Notes under the pieces: model-generated
Told to the model about the DNA's origin: nothing
The model's input: the letters and a program-made list of their open reading frames with translations, nothing else
Databases searched by the model: none
Part shown: positions 27,687-37,154 of the stretch, in pieces
How the letters are laid out: the number at the start of each line of letters is the position of its first letter
Numbering within the stretch: position 1 is the stretch's first letter
DNA from: Flavobacteriales bacterium
GTDB lineage: Bacteria > Bacteroidota > Bacteroidia > Flavobacteriales_F > PHOS-HE28
Direction of reading: 5' to 3'
Length of the DNA: 64,000 bases
Assembly: GCA_016788205.1 (NCBI GenBank)
Contig: JAEUTA010000011.1
Location: 79,615 to 143,614, forward strand
Made by a program: the position numbers and the translations under genes

Positions 27687-28673
27687 TCATCCGAGGTATT
27701 TGAACCAGTCCTTCGTTGCTTCTGCGATGCTGCCCGGTTCCCACACGGGCGCTTCACGCCAGTAGTCGATGTTGGCGAGCATGGTCTTCACACCCTCCTC
27801 GAACTTCACTTTCGGCTTCCAGCCCAGTTCCTGCTGGATCCGTTTGGTGTCCGCGAAGGTCTGATCGGGTTCGCCGGGACGTTTCGGGATGTAGATCTTC
27901 TCGCCGCCGAGCAGGTCGCAAAGCAGGTTCACGCTGTACGTGCTTCCACTGCCCACATTGAAGATGCGGCCGGAGACATCATCGCGTTCACTGGCGGTGA
28001 CGCAGGCATCGGCCACGTCGCTCACGAAGGTGAAGTCGCGCGTTTGCTGACCATCACCCACCACGGTGAATGGTTTGCCCGCGAGCTTTTGCGCCAGGAA
28101 CACACCGAACACCGCACCGTACGTGCCGCTGGTGCGGGAGCGCGGACCGTACACGTTGAAGAAGCGCATGCTGGTGATGTTCATCTTGTACACGCTGGCC
28201 CAGTACATTGCGTACTCTTCGCCGAGGTACTTCGTCACCGCGTAAGGATACTGGCAACGGATGGGCGCGGTCTCTGGCGTCGGGTAGACATCAGGGATGC
28301 CATAGCAACTGGAAGATGCCGCGTAGATCACGCGCTTCACGCCGTGCTTGCGACAGGCCTCCAACACGCTCACCGTGCCGTTCACGTTGCTGTGGTGGTA
28401 CTTCAACGGTTGTTCGATGCTCGGCACGATATCCGCCAGCGCCGCGAGGTGATACACGCGATCAATGCCCTTGAACAAGGGTTCGATGCGCGCGTGATCG
28501 GCGATGTCCGCGATGTGGACGTGCAGCTTCGGCTCGTTCTTCAGATGATCGAGGTTGCGCGCATGGCCACTGCTGAGGTTGTCGATCACGTGCACCTCGT
28601 GGCCGTCGTGCAGCAATCGTTCCACCAACCAACTCCCGATGAAGCCGCAGCCTCCTGTCACCAACGTTCTCAT
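27687..28673 (-). CDS. NAD-dependent epimerase/dehydratase (extended SDR)
   Basis: 328 residues. GGCGFIGSWL binds NAD, YHLAALADI follows, and AASSSCYG plus YPYAVTKYLGE supply the Ser-Tyr-Lys catalytic set. MRFFNVYGPRSRTSG and DFTFVSDVADAC are typical of UDP-glucose 4-epimerase/UDP-glucuronate epimerase-like enzymes acting on nucleotide sugars. Its start overlaps the upstream methyltransferase gene by four bases. It is followed by the repeat-bearing spacer. The exact substrate is not readable. Confidence 0.88.
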   Translation of the reverse strand: MRTLVTGGCGFIGSWLVERLLHDGHEVHVIDNLSSGHARNLDHLKNEPKLHVHIADIADHARIEPLFKGIDRVYHLAALADIVPSIEQPLKYHHSNVNGTVSVLEACRKHGVKRVIYAASSSCYGIPDVYPTPETAPIRCQYPYAVTKYLGEEYAMYWASVYKMNITSMRFFNVYGPRSRTSGTYGAVFGVFLAQKLAGKPFTVVGDGQQTRDFTFVSDVADACVTASERDDVSGRIFNVGSGSTYSVNLLCDLLGGEKIYIPKRPGEPDQTFADTKRIQQELGWKPKVKFEEGVKTMLANIDYWREAPVWEPGSIAEATKDWFKYLG

Positions 28674-29701
28674 GCCTTGCCTTTCAATTTCTTCAGTGTG
28701 CGTTTGAACCCGCCGCCGGTCAAGGTGTCCACGTCCACCACGGCCTGCTCCAGTTTCTGTTTCCAGGTGCGCGTGCGCGAGGCGATAACTTCCGGCAGCG
28801 CCTTGCGCCAGATGCGCGGAATGCCATGGATCTCCACATCGTTGATGATGTGCGCGCGGAACTCGAGGTCGAAGTCGTTCGCGCCGAGATGCGCCTCCAC
28901 GTCGAAGTTGTCGGTGGGCTTCCAGGTGTAGGCGTGGTCTCGGATGTAGAGCGCACCACCGGGCTTCAGCACCCGCTTGAACTCATCGACCATGTGGCGT
29001 ACCAGGCGACTGTTCAGCTCCGGCAGCACTTGCACGCACATCACCAGATCCACCGATCCGTCAGGGATCAAGTCGCTGCGCCAGGTGGGAATGTGTTGGA
29101 TGCCGCCTCTGCGCTCGAAGCGGTATGTGTCCGGGGCATCGATGTAATCCACGAACGGCACACCAAGTCCTTTGTAGTACAGGTGCTGCAGGCAGTACGA
29201 ATTCACGATGGCGTCCATGCCGATGTAGCAAAGATCCGCATCCTGTGTGGCCCAAAGGTTCGCCTGACGGCCGTAGCCCGCTCCGAAGTCGAGCACCGTC
29301 CGGATGCGCGCACGCTCCGGCACCGGATACGACTGCGGCAACAGATGATCATGAGCGTTGTTCAAACCGACGCGCCTGTCGTAGATCGAACCATCCAGAT
29401 CCAACCCAAGTGATCCCGTGATCCGTTCATCGTTCGCGCGACTGGCTTTCACCAACGCCTCGACCCGCACATCGTTGATGTAGTCCGGATAGTCCGTGCG
29501 GAACCAGCTCATCCACTTCAGCAGATCCTCCGCCCCTCCGAATTTGAAGAAGTCGCTGACCACACCATCCTCGTACGTGCGTTTGCGCTTCTTCAATCCC
29601 ACCTGATAGTCCCAGCGCGTCATCCATTCCGGAGCGTGCGAACGGTCCTTCTTCAACGCTTCGTGGAAGCGCGCTTCAAGGGCCTGTTCTTCTGGACGCA
29701 T
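28670..29701 (-). CDS. SAM-dependent methyltransferase
   Basis: 343 residues from MRPEEQALEARF; the stop of the next gene overlaps this start by one base (TGATG). VLDFGAGYGRQANLWA (about 190-205) is motif I and YIGMDAI the strand 2 acid. DLVMCVQVLPELNSRLVRHMVDEFKRVLKPGGALYIRDH is the Methyltransf_11 C-terminal pattern. The N-terminal 150 residues are an extra domain without a recognised family. It lies between an SDR and another methyltransferase in the sugar operon, so it probably modifies a nucleotide sugar or glycan. Confidence 0.7.
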   Translation of the reverse strand: MRPEEQALEARFHEALKKDRSHAPEWMTRWDYQVGLKKRKRTYEDGVVSDFFKFGGAEDLLKWMSWFRTDYPDYINDVRVEALVKASRANDERITGSLGLDLDGSIYDRRVGLNNAHDHLLPQSYPVPERARIRTVLDFGAGYGRQANLWATQDADLCYIGMDAIVNSYCLQHLYYKGLGVPFVDYIDAPDTYRFERRGGIQHIPTWRSDLIPDGSVDLVMCVQVLPELNSRLVRHMVDEFKRVLKPGGALYIRDHAYTWKPTDNFDVEAHLGANDFDLEFRAHIINDVEIHGIPRIWRKALPEVIASRTRTWKQKLEQAVVDVDTLTGGGFKRTLKKLKGKA

Positions 29702-30516
29702 CAGTTCTTGTCGGCAGTGATGCGTACGCTGAAGGTCTTCGTCGGCCAACCCACTTCGGGGTAGCTCGCTTTCACCGCTTCAGGCAGATAGACCGCGCAG
29801 AGCGTGTTGCTCACGTGGTAGATGCGCTTGCGGTGTTCGTCGCTCGGTGCACCGTCGAGGATCCCACGGAACACCTGCCAGTTGGGTTTCTCGTAACCGA
29901 GGCCGTAGTCGTGCCACACGATGATCGACTTGTCATCCTTCAACAACGTGAACGCGTTGCGCGTGTCGATAGTGACGCCGGGATACTGGTGATCGGCATC
30001 CACGAAGATCATGTCACAGGTGCCCTTCAGCGCGCTGAAATCGTAGGTCTGAGTGTTGTGTTCGATGATGCGGATGTTCGGGAGGTTGCGGCTATACAGG
30101 TGCGCAGCACGTACGGCGGCATCCGGTGCACCGATGCTCTTCATCTCCGCAGCTCCAAAGCTCATCGCGATCACCTCCTTCATCAACGGCGACACGTTCG
30201 CGAGGCTTTCACCACGCCAGCTCCCGAACTCGATGTAGCGACCGTTCGGGAAACGCTTTGCCAATGCGCGCAACAGCGCGAAGTCGGTGACGCGACTAGT
30301 GCCGTCCAAGTAGGTGTACTTGGTGATCGTGTCATCGAGATCCGGTGCGATGTCGCGGATGTCGATCGTCGGCAGGCCTTTCGCCAGGCCGTAGGTCTTT
30401 ATCACGTGATCGCGGCAGTCCTCCTCCATGGTGAAATGGAAGAGGCCTTTCAACACACGCTTCGGTTGCGTGAGACAGAGTCGCAGGAACGGGCCCGCCA
30501 GATGCCAGTTGCCCAT
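29701..30516 (-). CDS. Class I SAM-dependent methyltransferase (Methyltransf_24-like)
   Basis: 271 residues. YIEFGSWRGESLANVSPL is the SAM loop, IRIIEHNTQTYDFSALKGTCDMIFVDADHQYPGV the acidic FVDADH metal/SAM segment, and IIVWHDYG the following strand, as in cephalosporin-hydroxylase-like/Methyltransf_24 proteins. It overlaps both neighbours by one base (TGATG), which points to strong translational coupling with the DegT aminotransferase upstream and the other methyltransferase downstream. Confidence 0.75.
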   Translation of the reverse strand: MGNWHLAGPFLRLCLTQPKRVLKGLFHFTMEEDCRDHVIKTYGLAKGLPTIDIRDIAPDLDDTITKYTYLDGTSRVTDFALLRALAKRFPNGRYIEFGSWRGESLANVSPLMKEVIAMSFGAAEMKSIGAPDAAVRAAHLYSRNLPNIRIIEHNTQTYDFSALKGTCDMIFVDADHQYPGVTIDTRNAFTLLKDDKSIIVWHDYGLGYEKPNWQVFRGILDGAPSDEHRKRIYHVSNTLCAVYLPEAVKASYPEVGWPTKTFSVRITADKN

Positions 30517-31637
30517 CAGCTAGCGAAGTAGGCTTTGATGGACGAGATCACATGCATCACCTGCTCATCGGTGAGTTCGGCGAAGACGGGCAGGCTCAGG
30601 ATCGTCGCGGTCTGTTTCTCCGTCACCGGGAAGTCGCCGCACTTGTAGCCCAGGTAAGCTGCGGCCTGTTGCAGGTGGATGGGCACCGGATAGTGGATCT
30701 TGGTATCGATGCCGTTGTCGGCCAGGAACTGCTTCAAAGCATCGCGCTTCGTGGTCTGCACGATGAAGGTGTGGTACACCGCACGTTCACCGCCGCGATC
30801 ATTCGGCAACAGCAGATCACCCACACCGGCAAGACCGTGTTGGTACATGCCAGCGATCGCACGACGACGTTCGGTCCAACGCGGCAGCTCGCGCATCTTC
30901 ACGTTGAGGATCGCCGCCTGCAGGTTGTCCAAGCGCGAATTGTAGCTGAAGAAGTCGCTGTGGTCCCTGTCGCGCATGCCGTGGTTGCGGGCTTTCAACA
31001 GCTGCGTCGCAAGGGCATCATCGTTCGTGGTGATCACACCGCCGTCGCCAGCAGCAGCCAGGTTCTTCAGCGGGTGCAGGCTGAAGCAGCCTGTGGTGCC
31101 GAAGGAGCCGACGTGCTTGCCATCCAACTTGGCACCGATCGCCTGTGCGCAATCCTCGATCAGATGCAGACCATGCTCTTTCGCGATCGCGATCAATTCG
31201 CTCATGTGCGCAGGACGGCCGGTAAGGTGTACCGCGATGATGGCCTTGGTCTTCGACGTGATGGCTTTGCGCACCGCTGCGGGATCGAGGTTCATGTCGT
31301 CCAGCACATCGGCGAAGACCGGCGTGGCACCAGCCAGCGCGATGCTGCTACCGCTCGCGAGGTAGGAGTTCGGTGCGGTGATCACTTCATCACCCTTGCC
31401 AATGCCAAGCGCCATCAAACTCAGGAAAAGCGCATCCGTGCCGTTGGCGACACCGATGGCGTACTTCGTTCCGCACAGCTCCGCGAACGACTTCTCGAAC
31501 TGCGCCAGCTCATCACCGAGGATGAACGCACCGCTATCCAGCAGCGCACCGATCCGTTCCAACACTTCGGCCTTGATGTCCGCGTACTGCGCACCAAGGT
31601 TTACATACGGCACTTTGATCGCTGTCGCCACCGCCAT
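30516..31637 (-). CDS. DegT/DnrJ/EryC1/StrS PLP-dependent sugar aminotransferase
   Basis: 373 residues. NGTDALFLSLMALGIGKGDEVITAPNSYLAS binds the cofactor phosphate, EDCAQAIGA (D162) contacts the pyridine nitrogen, and SLHPLKNLAAAGDGG carries the Schiff-base lysine K191. The enzyme moves an amino group from glutamate to a keto-sugar nucleotide made by one of the SDR enzymes. It shares one-base overlaps with genes on both sides. The NeuD-type acyltransferase two genes upstream would then acylate the amine. Confidence 0.93.
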   Translation of the reverse strand: MAVATAIKVPYVNLGAQYADIKAEVLERIGALLDSGAFILGDELAQFEKSFAELCGTKYAIGVANGTDALFLSLMALGIGKGDEVITAPNSYLASGSSIALAGATPVFADVLDDMNLDPAAVRKAITSKTKAIIAVHLTGRPAHMSELIAIAKEHGLHLIEDCAQAIGAKLDGKHVGSFGTTGCFSLHPLKNLAAAGDGGVITTNDDALATQLLKARNHGMRDRDHSDFFSYNSRLDNLQAAILNVKMRELPRWTERRRAIAGMYQHGLAGVGDLLLPNDRGGERAVYHTFIVQTTKRDALKQFLADNGIDTKIHYPVPIHLQQAAAYLGYKCGDFPVTEKQTATILSLPVFAELTDEQVMHVISSIKAYFAS

Positions 31638-32617
31638 CAGTTCAGGTGGATGCGTTGCATCCGTTTCACGTTGAAGTAACGGTCGTCGTTGAGGCTGTCG
31701 GGGATCGCACCCGCGTCGAAGGCTCTCTTCAGATCGCGCACGGCATCTTCCAGGCTATGTGTGGCCACGAAGCCGATGTCCTTCTTGATCTTCTCGCTGC
31801 TCACGTGGTAGCTGCGCAGATCATCGGTCGGTGTGGTGACGATGCGCACATGATCACCGATGACGTTGCGCACCATGCCTGCGATCTCGCTGATGGTGAA
31901 ATTGTCGTAGCCCGCGTTCCAGATTTTGCCCGCGATGCGCTCCTTGGGCAGCACCAGCAGTTGCACGTAGAGGTCCGTCATGTCCTCAATGTGGATGTTG
32001 GGTCGCTTCTGCGTGCCGCCGAACACGGTGATCTCACCTTTGTTCACCGCGAGATTGGTAAGGATGTTTACACTGAGGTCAAGACGCAAGCGTTTCCCAT
32101 ACCCACACACCGTTGCGGGGCGGATCGTCACCGTGGTGAAGTCGTCGCTCTGGAACGGCGCAAGGATCTCCTCGCACATCATCTTGAACTTGGAGTAATC
32201 CGTGAGCGGCTCCAGCACCATGTCCTCGGTCACGTTCGGCTCTTCCTTGATGCCGTAGACGCTGCTGCTGCTCGCGTAGATGAAACGTTGCACGCCGCTC
32301 TCCTTGCTGATGCGCACCAGCGGCTCGAAAGCATCCAGGTTGATGCCCTTCCCCAACTCCGGATTCAACTCGAAGCTGGGATCGTTGCTGATGCAAGCGA
32401 GGTGGATCACGGCGTCCTGGCCAGCCAACAACTTCCTCAGCAGCGCCTGGTCGCGGATGTCGCCCTTCACGGCGTTGAGGCGTTCATGCTTGGGCAGCAC
32501 CTCCTCCCCGTAGATCATCAGATCCAGCACGGTCACGTTGTACCCCTTGTCCAGCAGCTTCGGCACGAGCACCGAGCCCACGTATCCGGCACCGCCGGTG
32601 ATGAAGATGTTCTTCAC
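31637..32617 (-). CDS. NAD-dependent epimerase/dehydratase (extended SDR)
   Basis: 326 residues. GGAGYVGSVL is the dinucleotide motif, HLACISNDPSFELNPELG a substrate segment typical of this branch, and YASSSSVYG plus YSKFKMMCE the Ser/Tyr/Lys catalytic residues. IRPATVCGYGKRLRLDLSVNILTNLA resembles a widespread subgroup found next to aminotransferases in glycan loci. A dehydratase, epimerase or reductase on a nucleotide sugar is expected. It overlaps the acyltransferase gene upstream by four bases. Confidence 0.88.
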   Translation of the reverse strand: MKNIFITGGAGYVGSVLVPKLLDKGYNVTVLDLMIYGEEVLPKHERLNAVKGDIRDQALLRKLLAGQDAVIHLACISNDPSFELNPELGKGINLDAFEPLVRISKESGVQRFIYASSSSVYGIKEEPNVTEDMVLEPLTDYSKFKMMCEEILAPFQSDDFTTVTIRPATVCGYGKRLRLDLSVNILTNLAVNKGEITVFGGTQKRPNIHIEDMTDLYVQLLVLPKERIAGKIWNAGYDNFTISEIAGMVRNVIGDHVRIVTTPTDDLRSYHVSSEKIKKDIGFVATHSLEDAVRDLKRAFDAGAIPDSLNDDRYFNVKRMQRIHLN

Positions 32618-33273
32618 AGTTCCTTCGTTTCGTTCAGTTGTTCAATGACACGTGGCGGGGCGCCCACCACCTTGGTGAACGGCTCAACACGGTCCAGCAC
32701 TACGGTACCTGCGCCGCAGACCGCACCGCGACCAACGCTCGCATCAGGTATGACCAACGTGCCTGTGCCGAGAAAGGCATCTTGTTCAATGCGTACACGC
32801 CCGGCTGTATGCACGCCTGGTCCAAGGTTCGCACCGTCCTCGATCACATTGTCGTGGTCAATAGTGGCACCCGTGTGGATGTTGACGCTATCGCCGATCA
32901 CAGTGCCGGTCACCAGAATGACGCCCTGGCCGATGTAGCAGCCTTCGCCGATGCTCACGTCCGGGTCACGCACCACCGTCGGGTGTATGGCGTTGATGAG
33001 ATCGACACCTAGCCGTTTGAGTTCAGTCCCAAGCGCACGGCGTTTCGCATTGTCCCCGATGGCCACGATACCGGCTTCAATACCATGCGATCGGAGCAAT
33101 TCCGGAATGTCCTTCATGGCACCGACCACTGGTACGCCGTTGATGGAGAGGGACTTTTTCGCCGGATCGTCGTCAATGAAACCCACGACCTCGTGCTCAC
33201 CGACGGCGCGTAGCACCTCCAGCACCACTTTGGCATGGCCGTCGGCTCTGGCCCCGATGATCAAAGACTTCAT
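32614..33273 (-). CDS. NeuD/PglD-type sugar O- or N-acyltransferase
   Basis: 219 residues. The N-terminal Rossmann-like part (SLIIGARADGHAKVVLEVLRA, VGFIDDDP) is followed by a left-handed beta-helix of hexapeptide repeats (IGEGCYIGQGVILVTGTVIGDSVNIHTGATIDHDNVIEDG), with the catalytic histidine in IDHDN. The family acetylates amino-sugar nucleotides or sialic-acid-like sugars. With the DegT enzyme it makes an N-acylated amino sugar likely. It is the first gene of the minus-strand operon that runs to 25357, with the shared divergent spacer 33274-33341 upstream. Confidence 0.88.
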   Translation of the reverse strand: MKSLIIGARADGHAKVVLEVLRAVGEHEVVGFIDDDPAKKSLSINGVPVVGAMKDIPELLRSHGIEAGIVAIGDNAKRRALGTELKRLGVDLINAIHPTVVRDPDVSIGEGCYIGQGVILVTGTVIGDSVNIHTGATIDHDNVIEDGANLGPGVHTAGRVRIEQDAFLGTGTLVIPDASVGRGAVCGAGTVVLDRVEPFTKVVGAPPRVIEQLNETKEL

Positions 33274-33316
33274 GTTCCGGAAAAAGCACGCGAATTTAGG
33301 ACTCAGGATGGTGCGT

Positions 33317-33324
33317 TATCTTGC
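33317..33324 (+). promoter_or_regulatory. Candidate -7 element (TAnnTTG type)
   Basis: TATCTTGC, 17 bases before the ATG of the T9SS-sorted gene, approximates the Bacteroidota TAnnTTTG element. No convincing TTG -33 element is visible. Confidence 0.25.
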
Positions 33325-33341
33325 AGAACCAACCTATTCCC

Positions 33342-34328
33342 ATGAACTTCCGCGCACTGTACCTTTCCATTGCCTGTTTGCCGGTCACGGAAGGCTTCGG
33401 GCAGAACCTAGTTGGCAATGGCAGTTTCGAGGAATTCACCGATTGTCCGGACTACTACAACCAAGTTGAACGTTGTATCGGATGGTTCCCATCGACGAAC
33501 AATAACAATGCAGCTCACCACACCGAGTTCTTGCATGCCTGTTCAAGTTCAATGTTCTCGGCACCCTCGAACACATGGGGATTCCAAGAACCACTTACGG
33601 GGGACGGGTATATGGCGCTCTGCACAATGTCCCCGGACCTCTCCGACGGCTACCGCGAGAACATTTACACCGAATTGCTGGCTCCGACCGAGATAGGTAT
33701 GGAGTATACGGTCCGGGTGAGCCTCTCGCATACGGATAACAGCCAATTCGCTTCAAACAACTTCGGCGTCAAACTCTCCACCTCCAGCGATTTCCCGGTG
33801 GATAATGACCCCCAGGTCGTGCTGGCGGATATCGTGATGAATAAGACCGGATGGACCACGTTCACCGCTACGTTCGTCGCGGAGGAGGCATTCACGCACC
33901 TCGCTCTCGGGAATTTCATGTCGGACGCTAGCACAATTACGGTCGATGCTTGCCCGTCCTGCTCATTCGACCTCTTCGGCTATTACCTGGACGACGTCTG
34001 CCTGGTACCATCGGGTGGGGACATCTGTGCGGCATGCAAGGAGGAGATAGATCCTCCAACCGCGACCCAACCTGCCCGCGATGCGCGTCTCTCCATAACG
34101 CCTACCCTCTTGGGAAATGGTGTTCATGAACTGCATGTTTCAACGATGACCCAATTGGAACGCGTTCAGGTATTCGATGCCGACGGCCGTCTAGTGCTGA
34201 CAGCTATCTCGCGCGGACTAAACTCCACCAAGGTCCCAACAAGGGGGCTTGCCAATGGTTCCTACTCCGTCACAGCCACCGCTGAAGATGGGACAAGGCT
34301 TAGCGCACGTTTCGTCGTCGCTCGATAG
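33342..34328 (+). CDS. T9SS type A-sorted secreted protein
   Basis: 328 residues. After the signal peptide (MNFRALYLSIACLPVTEGFGQ) comes NLVGNGSFEEFTDCPDYYNQVERCIGWFPST, the opening of a carbohydrate-binding-like module often seen in T9SS cargo of this phylum, with DAGY-type cysteines (CPSCSFDLFGYYLDDVCLVPSGGDICAACKEE). The last 70 residues (VQVFDADGRLVLTAISR, LANGSYSVTATAEDGT) form the type A sorting domain. Function unknown; a cell-surface glycan-binding protein is plausible. Its 3' end overlaps the convergent glycosyltransferase by 29 bases. Confidence 0.85.
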   Translation: MNFRALYLSIACLPVTEGFGQNLVGNGSFEEFTDCPDYYNQVERCIGWFPSTNNNNAAHHTEFLHACSSSMFSAPSNTWGFQEPLTGDGYMALCTMSPDLSDGYRENIYTELLAPTEIGMEYTVRVSLSHTDNSQFASNNFGVKLSTSSDFPVDNDPQVVLADIVMNKTGWTTFTATFVAEEAFTHLALGNFMSDASTITVDACPSCSFDLFGYYLDDVCLVPSGGDICAACKEEIDPPTATQPARDARLSITPTLLGNGVHELHVSTMTQLERVQVFDADGRLVLTAISRGLNSTKVPTRGLANGSYSVTATAEDGTRLSARFVVAR

Positions 34329-35547
34329 TTCGGTCATAGAAAGCCAGCAGGCGAGGAACTTGCGCATTCAGTGAGAGCAGGTTTCGTCCTTCACGAATGC
34401 GCATCATATCGATGGGCCGAAGTGCGTGAATGATCTTCGGCAAGTCGGTCGTGCTTGCAGTCAATCCCATACCTACTCGAGTAGCTATCCAGCTCTGGAA
34501 CCCGAGATCACTCGAAACCACGACTGGAACACCAGCCTCGATGAAATTGAAAAGCTTCAGTGCAGTAGCGTACTTGAGCTTTTCGGGCGATTGATCCGAG
34601 CGTTCTACGAAGAACGGGATCATCCCGAAATGATACCGCGCCAACTCCCCGGCCAGCTTCTCCTGCGGAACTGGAGCATGATAGTGGAACCGTTCATTCT
34701 TCTGCGCCAGTTCAACATACTCCGCACGATCCGCCTCCAATGTCGTGGGGCTCGGATAGATGTGCAGATGCAGACCTTGCTTCGTCAGCGTCTCGATCAG
34801 CCCGAAGAACTGAATGTTACCGAAGTAGCGCGGATCGCGATGTGAGCCTGCCACGCCACCGGCGTAGACCAGGTGGATCTCCGTGTCCGAGATCTTCGGG
34901 ACACCGGTGATGAACCGATCATCGTCGCAGTAAAGCGGGAAGAATAAGGTGGGTGGACGTTCGCCGCGTGGAATGCCATAGCGGCGGAAACCCTCCGCCG
35001 GCTCGAGGCTGTGCGCGATCACGCCGTCAGCCTGGGCCATGCAGGCCTTTTCATGCGGTAGTTCAACGCGCAGCCAGCGTTTGGTGGGCGTGGTGCCGTA
35101 GTACACGACCAACGTGTCCTGCAGATCATGCACGTAGGCCACATCAGGCATCGCTTTGCGTGCGACATCCGGGTAGTGGCTCTTCGGCGCGAAGCCGTGA
35201 ATGAGCCAGGGCTTCGGAAAGGTCCGCAACAAGCGCCGCAGGTGCCAAGCGTTGCGGTAGCGCACGACCACCGTGAAGCCTTCAGCGAATTCGGGGATGA
35301 AGCCTTCCGAGTGACAGAGCAGGATCACCTTGCGGCCGCTGAGCCGTGTGACCCACTTCGCCATGCGACCCGCACGCGCCATCAACAGTTCGGCGACGTA
35401 CAACAATGCATCGTTCACTTTCGCCTCGACGGGAATGCGCGGTGGTACACGCAGGAAATAGAGTACGGCATCCACCAAGCTACTGACCCGCACGCGTAGC
35501 TCGCGCTGGATCTTGACCTTCCACGTCCGCCATGTCAATGCGTTCAT
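34300..35547 (-). CDS. Glycosyltransferase, GT4-like
   Basis: 415 residues from MNALTWRTWKVKIQ. The frame is open further upstream, but that extension lies over the flippase gene and is rich in Cys, Arg and His, so it is rejected. IHGFAPKSHYPDVARKAMPDVAYVHDLQDT and VIAHSLEPAEGFRRYG form the first lobe; LVYAGGVAGS and FNFIEAGVPVVVSSDLGFQS the second, with the glutamate of the donor-binding loop. It overlaps the flippase stop by four bases and so is the downstream member of that operon. Confidence 0.78.
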   Translation of the reverse strand: MNALTWRTWKVKIQRELRVRVSSLVDAVLYFLRVPPRIPVEAKVNDALLYVAELLMARAGRMAKWVTRLSGRKVILLCHSEGFIPEFAEGFTVVVRYRNAWHLRRLLRTFPKPWLIHGFAPKSHYPDVARKAMPDVAYVHDLQDTLVVYYGTTPTKRWLRVELPHEKACMAQADGVIAHSLEPAEGFRRYGIPRGERPPTLFFPLYCDDDRFITGVPKISDTEIHLVYAGGVAGSHRDPRYFGNIQFFGLIETLTKQGLHLHIYPSPTTLEADRAEYVELAQKNERFHYHAPVPQEKLAGELARYHFGMIPFFVERSDQSPEKLKYATALKLFNFIEAGVPVVVSSDLGFQSWIATRVGMGLTASTTDLPKIIHALRPIDMMRIREGRNLLSLNAQVPRLLAFYDRTIERRRNVR

Positions 35548-37037
35548 CGGGACTTGTTGATGAACCGCTGTTTCAGTGTGGCGGCTTGCTCGCTCAGGTC
35601 GGGTGCAAGCCTTAGGAAATACACCGCTGGCCAGAACAGCGCGGTGATCAGGACAACTCTGACGATCGCATTGGTCCAAAGCGCACCGACGGTCGGCATG
35701 AACCAGAGCAGAGCCGCTAGTAGAACACCCATGAGCGCTGTACGTGCAGTGCTTGCATCGAAGGGCCAGAGCCCATGCTTGCGATGCAGGAAAGCCATAC
35801 GCCACGCCAGCACCACGCTGAACGAGACGAGGGATGACCACGCAGCACCCGTCAGGCCAAAGAGCTTGATGAAGACGAAGTCCAGCACGACGTTCAACAC
35901 CACGAGCACCGCTCCGCTGACGGCATCGAACCAATACGAACGCGATGTAGCAACGATACCTCCGCTCAAGCCTCCCGCCAGGTTAATGACATTGACCGCT
36001 GCAAGGATGAGCAGTGCTTGCCGTGCAAGCGCATAACCGGGTTTCATCAACGAGAACAGCGCATCCACTCCGCTCCACAGGCACAGGAAGAGGTAGATGC
36101 CGATGACGAGCTGGATCGCTGCGGAGCGCCGGTAGATCATGTCGATCTTGACGTGATCGCGTTTCTTCCATGCTTCGGCGAGGATGGGCATGCTGGGTAG
36201 TACCAAGGCCCGCGCAGGGATCAGGATCACACTGGCGATGTAGAAAGCAACGGCGTAGTAAGCCACGTTGTCCAAACCGTTCTTCAGCATGGCGCCCACC
36301 ATCAGTTGATCGATGTTGCCCAGGGCGATCACCGCCATGCCGCTGCCGAAGGTGAACATCGCGTAGCGCGACATGCTTCGACCAAGGCGCTTCGGAACAC
36401 GCAACCGATCGACGCCGAAATGAAGTGAATCGCTCCGCCACAGATCGAACACCAGCGCTATGGTGCTGATCACGAAGGTGCCGACATAGAGCAGCATGAA
36501 GGTGCGCAGATCGAAGTGATACGCGGCCTGCAAAAGGATCAACCCCATCTGCAGCACGCGCAAGAGGAACTCTCGCGAGAACGTGGGCGCGATGCTGCGG
36601 TGTACCGATCGGCTGTAGCTGCGGAACAGGAAGAAGTACACCTCCGATAGGACCAGCGGTAACACCGTGATGCCATGCTCGGCATACAAGCCGTCCGCAG
36701 CGCCGAACCACAACGCGAAGTAGCCGTGGAAGGCCCACAGAACGAACATGGCGACGAACGCACCGGCCGTACCGATACCCAGCACGAGGGCCAAGAGACC
36801 GTTGTGCCTTCGCTCGGTATCGCGGAAATACGGGAAGTAGCGGATCACCGTATTGTCCAAACCGAGCTGCGCGACTTGTGCCGCGATGGTGGCGATGGAC
36901 ACGATCAGCCGCGTGAGTCCGAACTGATCCTCGGGAAGGATCTTCGGGTAGAGCAGCACGACATTAACGAACCCCAGGGCCAGACCGACGTAGGCCAGTG
37001 CAGCGTTCCACGAGGCCTGGCGGACTACGATGCCCAT
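35544..37037 (-). CDS. Polysaccharide flippase (MOP/MATE-like)
   Basis: 497 residues with about 12-14 hydrophobic helices from residue 8 on. NAALAYVGLALGFVNVVLLYPKILPEDQFGLTRLIVSI opens the protein as in lipid-linked-oligosaccharide flippases, and FTFGSGMAVIALGNIDQLMVGAMLKNGLDNVAYYAVAFYIASV is the helix 7-8 region. This is distinct in sequence from the flippase at 5396-6727, so the window has two export systems for glycan units. Coupled to the following glycosyltransferase by a four-base overlap. Confidence 0.88.
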   Translation of the reverse strand: MGIVVRQASWNAALAYVGLALGFVNVVLLYPKILPEDQFGLTRLIVSIATIAAQVAQLGLDNTVIRYFPYFRDTERRHNGLLALVLGIGTAGAFVAMFVLWAFHGYFALWFGAADGLYAEHGITVLPLVLSEVYFFLFRSYSRSVHRSIAPTFSREFLLRVLQMGLILLQAAYHFDLRTFMLLYVGTFVISTIALVFDLWRSDSLHFGVDRLRVPKRLGRSMSRYAMFTFGSGMAVIALGNIDQLMVGAMLKNGLDNVAYYAVAFYIASVILIPARALVLPSMPILAEAWKKRDHVKIDMIYRRSAAIQLVIGIYLFLCLWSGVDALFSLMKPGYALARQALLILAAVNVINLAGGLSGGIVATSRSYWFDAVSGAVLVVLNVVLDFVFIKLFGLTGAAWSSLVSFSVVLAWRMAFLHRKHGLWPFDASTARTALMGVLLAALLWFMPTVGALWTNAIVRVVLITALFWPAVYFLRLAPDLSEQAATLKQRFINKSR

Positions 37038-37154
37038 GCGCGGCGTGGAAAATTGGGGGTCAGTGGCACGGGTGCGAAAGTAGGATCATCCACCGCAGTG
37101 GCGCTAAGAACGCGACGGATCCGCAGCTGTAAAGAAATGGTCGGGACTACCACC

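Noticed and set aside
31646..32938. 430-codon plus-strand frame over the SDR and NeuD genes
   Set aside because: It spans the boundary of two well-supported minus-strand genes and has no protein-like composition.
35548..35934. 129-residue N-terminal extension of the glycosyltransferase at 34300
   Set aside because: It lies inside the flippase gene and is Cys/Arg/His-rich; an ATG with four-base overlap at 35547 is a far better start.
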